Below are positions 33,766-38,182 of a stretch of DNA of 38,182 nucleotides, piece after piece. Position 1 is the stretch's first letter; each line of letters begins with the position of its first letter. The notes under the pieces are model-generated. The model worked only from the letters and a program-made list of their open reading frames with translations. It searched no databases and had not been told where the DNA came from. Source of the stretch: Candidatus Pollutiaquabacter sp. (GTDB lineage: Bacteria > Bacteroidota > Bacteroidia > AKYH767-A > 2013-40CM-41-45); NCBI GenBank assembly GCA_947465495.1, contig CANIAS010000023.1, positions 1 through 38,182 on the forward strand, in the 5' to 3' direction. Both the position numbers and the translations under genes were made by a program.

Positions 33766-33904
33766 AGGAAACAATAACGCGCTGTCATGATGAATTATGT
33801 AAAAAGTCGTAAAAGTGGGATGATTGCTAGTTATATCATGACAATAGCATAAACAATCCTGAAAAACTGGATGTTTCCACCGGAAATGAACGTATTTTCG
33901 CGCT

Positions 33905-35314
33905 GTGAAACTACCATTCAAACGAGGAGATATCCTAGAAAACATCCTGGTGGAAGACATGACCACCGAGGGACATGGCGTAGCACGGGTCGACCGAGCT
34001 GTCTTATTTATCGCCGGAGGTGCACCTGGCGATATTGCGAACATTCGTGTCATTCGTACCAAAAAGAAACATGGTGAAGCGGTTATCGAGCAGTTGCTAC
34101 AACCGTCTACCTTCAGGGTCACACCGGCATGCGAACACTTCGGCACGTGTGGTGGCTGTAAAATGCAACACATCGCTTACAGTCAACAACTAACCTTAAA
34201 AGAGAAAGTGGTAGTGGATGCTTTCCAACGAATTGGCAAAGTTGATTTTCCAGAATTATTACCCATCCTGGGCTCGGCCAACGTCTTCCAATACCGAAAC
34301 AGGCTGGACTATGCATGCGCTACCAAACGATGGCTGACCGAGCAGGAAATTCAGTCGGACGCCATCATCAACGAAGCAGCTATTGGCTTTCATGTACCTG
34401 GCAGATTCGACAAAGTACTTGATGTGCGTCGATGTCATCTTCAAGATGAATTTACCAACACGATTCGCAATGCGGTAAGAACCTACGCCATCGCAAACGG
34501 ACTCACCTTTTTTGATCCAATCAGCCAGGAAGGATTTCTACGAAACGTCATCGTTCGCTCCACGTCTACTGGACAATGGATGGTGATTGTGGTTTTCAAA
34601 AGTGAGGATGAAGCAGGTCGAATAGGATTGTTAACCCACCTGCGCGATCAATATCCTGCTATCACCTCCTTGCTTTATATCATCAATGAAAAAAGGAACG
34701 ACACTATTTTCGATCAGGAAGTAGTTTGCTTCAGTGGGAACGACCATATTGTAGAGGAAATGGAGGGACTTAAATTCAAGATCTCTGCAAAATCATTTTA
34801 CCAAACCAATTCCCTGCAAGCCTATGAGCTCTATAAAATCACGCGGGAATTTGCTGGCTTGACTGGACAAGAAAACGTATATGACTTATACACCGGAACC
34901 GGAACCATTGCGCAGTTTGTAGCCACTAAGGCTCGACAGGTAGCAGGCATTGATTACATCGAGGATGCCATCTTGGACGCCCGACTGAATGCTGAACGGA
35001 ACGGCGTGAAGAATGTACGTTTTCAGGCTGGCGATCTGAAAGACACCTTGAACGACGATTTCATCAATGAAAATGGTGTGCCGGACGTGATTATCACCGA
35101 TCCACCACGTTCGGGTATGCATCCGGATGTCGTCCAAAAAATTCTCCAATTGAAACCTCAACGAATCGTTTACGTTAGTTGTAATCCTACCACTCAGGCC
35201 AGGGATGTGCAAATGATGTCAGATCAGTACAGGATTGAAAAAATCCGTCCTGTCGACATGTTTCCACATACCACGCATGTTGAATGCGTGGTCTTGTTGG
35301 TACGTAACGATTAA
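33905..35314 (+). CDS. rlmD: 23S rRNA (uracil-5-)-methyltransferase, RlmD/RumA type
   Basis: 469 residues starting at GTG 33905. A TRAM RNA-binding domain (about 4-62) precedes a 4Fe-4S cluster site with Cys76, Cys82, Cys85 and Cys177, matching the CX5CX2C...C arrangement of RumA. The SAM-binding motif is VYDLYTGTGTIAQF (325-338). ITDPPRSGMHPDVV follows. The catalytic Cys426 is in VSCNPTTQARD, and the general base Glu460 is in HVECVV. It makes 5-methyluridine in 23S rRNA; TrmA-family members can differ in target (tRNA or another 23S site), so the exact uridine is not certain. It is the first gene of a run with an NlpC/P60 gene 5 bases on and a PyrR-like gene beyond. Confidence 0.92.
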   Translation: MKLPFKRGDILENILVEDMTTEGHGVARVDRAVLFIAGGAPGDIANIRVIRTKKKHGEAVIEQLLQPSTFRVTPACEHFGTCGGCKMQHIAYSQQLTLKEKVVVDAFQRIGKVDFPELLPILGSANVFQYRNRLDYACATKRWLTEQEIQSDAIINEAAIGFHVPGRFDKVLDVRRCHLQDEFTNTIRNAVRTYAIANGLTFFDPISQEGFLRNVIVRSTSTGQWMVIVVFKSEDEAGRIGLLTHLRDQYPAITSLLYIINEKRNDTIFDQEVVCFSGNDHIVEEMEGLKFKISAKSFYQTNSLQAYELYKITREFAGLTGQENVYDLYTGTGTIAQFVATKARQVAGIDYIEDAILDARLNAERNGVKNVRFQAGDLKDTLNDDFINENGVPDVIITDPPRSGMHPDVVQKILQLKPQRIVYVSCNPTTQARDVQMMSDQYRIEKIRPVDMFPHTTHVECVVLLVRND

Positions 35315-35319
35315 TAAAA

Positions 35320-35871
35320 ATGTATTTTCGAGGACTACTATTTGTCATCTTTTTCCTTTCAGCTACCGGCATTTCTTTTGCCGACGAGCCGGAAAGTGCT
35401 CTTTCCGCAGCAATTTCTGAAGACTCCAAAGATCCAGAACAGCAACAGCTCGAGTGGTGTTTTGTCTACTCAAATAGACTGGGGTATGACATTCAATACA
35501 TCGCTAATCCACGCTTATTCGATTTTGTAAGTAAATGGATTGATACACCCTACCATTATGCTGGAAATGATGAACAGGGTATCGATTGTTCGGGTTTTGT
35601 TGCTATGATTTACAAAAACGTATATCACATCGATTTAGAAGGCGGTTCCAGGGATATTTATAAAGAATCCACGTCTCTTTCCCGCGCAGATCTACGCGAA
35701 GGAGATATGGTATTTTTTAAGATTAATCCATCCCGAATTTCTCACGTCGGTGTTTATCTTGGTCAGAATAAGTTCGCCCATGCCAGTGTAAAATCAGGCG
35801 TTATCATCAGCGACCTGGATGAACCATACTACCAACAGCGGTATTTTTCGGGCGGACGAATCGGACAATGA
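35320..35871 (+). CDS. NlpC/P60 family peptidoglycan hydrolase
   Basis: 183 residues. Signal peptide about 1-21 (ending SFA). No lipobox cysteine, so a soluble periplasmic or secreted protein. The cysteine-peptidase domain is residues 65-183: Cys90 in GIDCSGFVAMIY, His142 in ISHVGVYLG, and His154 in FAHAS completing the triad. WIDTPYHYAGNDEQG is the typical lead-in. Such enzymes cut gamma-D-Glu-diaminopimelate bonds in muropeptides (family knowledge). It lies 5 bases after rlmD and runs into the start region of the next gene, so it is probably co-transcribed. Confidence 0.92.
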   Translation: MYFRGLLFVIFFLSATGISFADEPESALSAAISEDSKDPEQQQLEWCFVYSNRLGYDIQYIANPRLFDFVSKWIDTPYHYAGNDEQGIDCSGFVAMIYKNVYHIDLEGGSRDIYKESTSLSRADLREGDMVFFKINPSRISHVGVYLGQNKFAHASVKSGVIISDLDEPYYQQRYFSGGRIGQ

Positions 35872-35875
35872 TGAC

Positions 35876-35883
35876 TATATTTG
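35876..35883 (+). promoter_or_regulatory. TATATTTG element just before the PyrR-like gene
   Basis: This is an exact TAnnTTTG match, but only 5 bases separate it from ATG 35889. Transcription from here would give a nearly leaderless mRNA. It may be chance, or the gene may be read mainly from the rlmD transcript. Confidence 0.25.
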
Positions 35884-35888
35884 CACCA

Positions 35889-36389
35889 ATGTCTAAAACG
35901 ATCCTACTTACACCTTCTCAGATTCGCCAGCGAATTACCCGTTTGGCTTGGCAGCTTTATGAAGACAACGCCGATGAGAAAGAGGTTGTCATTGTGGGCA
36001 TCATGAGTTCCGGAAACTCCGTCGCACTTCAAGTGGCGGATGCACTTAAAGCCATTGCCCCTTTTCAGGTACAAACCGGAACACTGCGTATCGACAAACA
36101 CAGTCAGGTAGCAGGAAAATGCGACCTTTCCTTATCCACGCAAGATCTTGAAGGAAAAGTAGTAGTAATCGTAGACGACGTATTAAATTCAGGGAAAACA
36201 TTGATGTACGCATTAAAACCCTTCCTTGCTATCGACTTGCGTAAAATAAGAATCGTAGTACTTGTGGACCGCAACCATCGGAAATATCCGATTGCTGCAG
36301 ACTACTCCGGCATGACGCTCGCAACCACACTAAAGGAACATATTTCCGTGGAAGCTATCGAAGGCGAATTAACAGCATTCATCGAATAA
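35889..36389 (+). CDS. PyrR-like phosphoribosyltransferase
   Basis: 166 residues from ATG 35889; an upstream in-frame ATG (35868) overlaps the NlpC stop codon and would add MMTIFAP. A type I phosphoribosyltransferase fold with the PRPP-binding loop VVVIVDDVLNSGKT (91-104), preceded by IVGIMSSGNSVA (36-47), which binds pyrophosphate. The order and length recall PyrR (uracil phosphoribosyltransferase / pyrimidine regulator). Here pyr genes are absent around it, and the RNA-binding regulatory role cannot be assumed. It converges on aroK with 11 bases between stops. Confidence 0.85.
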   Translation: MSKTILLTPSQIRQRITRLAWQLYEDNADEKEVVIVGIMSSGNSVALQVADALKAIAPFQVQTGTLRIDKHSQVAGKCDLSLSTQDLEGKVVVIVDDVLNSGKTLMYALKPFLAIDLRKIRIVVLVDRNHRKYPIAADYSGMTLATTLKEHISVEAIEGELTAFIE

Positions 36390-36400
36390 TTAGACGAATA

Positions 36401-36904
36401 TTATCGGGAAAGTATAGCTGCTGCAATTTGGTGTGGCGTACTCTCCGCGCATTGGATAATTCGAGTTGCTTGTAGGTAATATTTTTCGCGCTCTTCCAGT
36501 TGCTTGGCTATGTGGACCAACAACTCTTTTTCCTCCAGCCCTTTCAGCATTGGTCGTTTGCTTGTTTCTTGTTTCAATCGATGAAATAACTGCTCGGCAG
36601 TCAACTGTAAGTAAATAGTTTCTCCGTGTTGATTCATCCAAGACATGTAATCATAAAAACACGGCATGCCTCCTCCTGTAGCAACGATTGCCTTTTGATG
36701 CAATAAGGTGCTTCTCAACACTTCTCCTTCCTTGATTCGAAATTCCTCTTCACCATATTTTTCAAAGTACCCAGGAATTGTCAATCCAGCAGCTAACTCA
36801 ATAACCTCATCCGTATCAATAAAAGGAATTCCATTAATTTCAGAAAGCAAACTTCCAATAGTCGACTTCCCACATCCCATGTATCCAATCAGGTAAAACC
36901 TCAT
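36401..36904 (-). CDS. aroK: Shikimate kinase
   Basis: 167 residues, normal length. It phosphorylates shikimate at the 3-hydroxyl using ATP in chorismate synthesis. Walker A is GYMGCGKST (7-15). Shikimate binders are Asp32 in DTDEVIE, Arg56 in EEEFRIKE and Gly77-79 in ATGGGMP. The lid arginine is Arg117 in SKRPML. Its ATG overlaps the TGA of the upstream antiporter gene in the arrangement ATGA, so translation is probably coupled. AroK makes the aromatic amino acids that hmgA and FAH elsewhere in this window break down. Confidence 0.96.
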   Translation of the reverse strand: MRFYLIGYMGCGKSTIGSLLSEINGIPFIDTDEVIELAAGLTIPGYFEKYGEEEFRIKEGEVLRSTLLHQKAIVATGGGMPCFYDYMSWMNQHGETIYLQLTAEQLFHRLKQETSKRPMLKGLEEKELLVHIAKQLEEREKYYLQATRIIQCAESTPHQIAAAILSR

Positions 36905-38151
36905 AGTTTTCGTGCTAATGGTAATTGAAGGAATACACGCATCATTGGACCAGCAGCGATGCTAGTTACCAATGCCATAACTATCAATGCAGTGTATAAG
37001 TGATCACCGATAATACCTGCCTTAAAAGCCAAAGTACTGAGTACAATTTCCATTGCGCCACGAGCATTCATTCCAAAACCGACCACAAAAGAAGATCGGA
37101 CATCCAAACCACCCATGTATGCACCTAACACTGCACCAACTAGTTTTCCAACAGTAGCGAGTGCGATTACCAAAACTACTAGTGAAAAACTAAAATTCTC
37201 AATCAAGTTCATATGAAGCCCTATACTGACAAAAAACAGTGGAGCAAAAAAATTAGTAATGAATTGGTGGATGATTTCACGAGCAGACTCTTTTAGTTCA
37301 GCCGAGTCGCCCAATGCTATTCCCATGATGAATGCACCCAGTATGGCATGGATACCCAACCATTCGGTGAACGCAGCACAACAAAAACAAAGTCCTAATG
37401 AAACCGAAAGTATTCCCCCAGGCCACGATAATTTATCTTGCATCCAAGGAACTAATTTTGAGAGTACTTTTCTACCAATTGTTAGCATGAATACGCCAAA
37501 AGTCAAGACGTAAAGAATGGTTAGACCGAGGTCTACACCTACTCCACGATGATCCATCATGGCCAATACGACGGCAAATACTAACCATCCAATCAGGTCA
37601 TTGAACATAGCGGAAGCGATGATCAGCATGCCGATTTTTGTACGGTAAATGCCAAGATCTAATAGAATTCTGGCTATCACAGGCAGAGCCGTAATGGACA
37701 GAGCAGTTCCAACAAAGAGTGAAAAAATGAGCAAGGAACCTTTAGTATTCCAATGCAACAACTGTGGAAAATGCCAGGTGACCCAAAAACCAAGAGTAAA
37801 TGGAATGATCATACTGGTAACACTGGTAAACATCGCAAGCTTACCTTGTCGGAGTACAATGGGAAGTTGAACCTCCATACCAGCTACAAATAACAGTAAA
37901 ACTACGGATAACTGAAAGATGGCATCCATAGCAATGGAAACCGGACCAACCTTTGGAAAAACGAAACTTGTTACCTCCGGGAAAAAACCACCCAGTAACG
38001 TCGGTCCTAATAATATACCGACAATTATTTCTCCGATTAATACAGGCAATCCAATTTTTTTACCAAATTCTGCCAGCACTCTGGACGCCAGCAGTAAGAT
38101 GCTGATGGAAAGCAGTAAGACAACTAAATCACCATTAGTTATCTGATTCAT
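36901..38151 (-). CDS. Cation:proton antiporter, CPA2 / Kef-NapA type
   Basis: 416 residues, almost wholly hydrophobic with about 12 or 13 membrane spans. It stops after the transport domain; no TrkA-N (RCK) domain is attached. Motifs are LPVLIGEIIVGILLGP (helix 2), LLLFVAGMEVQ, and the ion-binding SAMFNDLIGW with the Asn-Asp pair. IHAILGAFIMGIAL, FFAPLFFVSIGLHM and GFGMNARGAMEIVL follow. It exchanges Na+ or K+ for H+ at the inner membrane; which ion is not clear. Start ATG 38151. The 31 bases to the right edge contain no recognisable feature. Confidence 0.93.
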   Translation of the reverse strand: MNQITNGDLVVLLLSISILLLASRVLAEFGKKIGLPVLIGEIIVGILLGPTLLGGFFPEVTSFVFPKVGPVSIAMDAIFQLSVVLLLFVAGMEVQLPIVLRQGKLAMFTSVTSMIIPFTLGFWVTWHFPQLLHWNTKGSLLIFSLFVGTALSITALPVIARILLDLGIYRTKIGMLIIASAMFNDLIGWLVFAVVLAMMDHRGVGVDLGLTILYVLTFGVFMLTIGRKVLSKLVPWMQDKLSWPGGILSVSLGLCFCCAAFTEWLGIHAILGAFIMGIALGDSAELKESAREIIHQFITNFFAPLFFVSIGLHMNLIENFSFSLVVLVIALATVGKLVGAVLGAYMGGLDVRSSFVVGFGMNARGAMEIVLSTLAFKAGIIGDHLYTALIVMALVTSIAAGPMMRVFLQLPLARKL

Positions 38152-38182
38152 CGGAAAGATCAGTAGAATCGTTGATGCGCGA

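Overview
The window comes from a member of the Bacteroidota, probably an environmental gliding or T9SS-bearing lineage. Two secreted proteins end in type IX secretion sorting domains: type A on the multicopper oxidase and type B (the 'gliding motility-associated C-terminal' type) on a fibronectin-III-like protein. Eleven genes have an octamer upstream that matches the Bacteroidota -7 promoter element TAnnTTTG exactly. Shine-Dalgarno sequences are not evident. No rRNA, tRNA, CRISPR array, insertion sequence, prophage or integration site was found. Gene density is high and no gene-free gap exceeds 300 bases. The longest gap is 279 bases, between the homogentisate dioxygenase and fumarylacetoacetase genes.

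Layout. 1-10.7 kb is mainly minus strand: a truncated two-domain parvulin chaperone, guaB, a large T9SS-B adhesin-like protein, an active/inactive pair of M16 peptidase subunits, and a nitronate-monooxygenase-like flavoprotein. The plus-strand T9SS-A multicopper oxidase is embedded among them. 10.8-20.6 kb is mainly plus strand: a sugar nucleotidyltransferase, glyA, a small muconolactone-isomerase-like protein, a divergent hmgA / FAH tyrosine-catabolism pair, then spoT, a Fur-family regulator, a STAS protein, a strong terminator and purA. 20.6-24.7 kb (minus): a P1-nuclease/phospholipase-C-type secreted zinc hydrolase, a ComB phosphatase, gcvT and a glycosyltransferase. This is followed by a divergent UDP-sugar 4,6-dehydratase (CapD/PglF type). 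26.7-38.2 kb: a thioesterase, miaE, an unrecognised 158-175-residue protein, a GT51 peptidoglycan glycosyltransferase with a long AsmA-like N-terminal half, a divergent two-gene operon of degenerate histidine-kinase-like membrane proteins, rocD, then rlmD, an NlpC/P60 hydrolase, a PyrR-like phosphoribosyltransferase, aroK and a CPA2-type antiporter.

Functional themes. Both branch enzymes leaving IMP (GuaB and PurA) lie within 16 kb of the (p)ppGpp enzyme that is known to control them in other bacteria. GlyA and GcvT feed one-carbon units. HmgA and FAH are the ring-opening and last steps of tyrosine breakdown, and RocD handles ornithine. Envelope functions recur: PPIase chaperone, T9SS cargo, GT51, NlpC/P60, glycosyltransferase, CapD.

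The best candidate for something undescribed is the pair at 30434-32479. The first protein keeps a histidine-kinase ATPase domain but has lost the phospho-accepting H-box. The second has an H-box-like helix in which the histidine aligns with serine, and it has no ATPase domain. The two genes diverge from the AsmA-GT51 fusion gene. All identifications come from reading motifs by eye; no database search was run.
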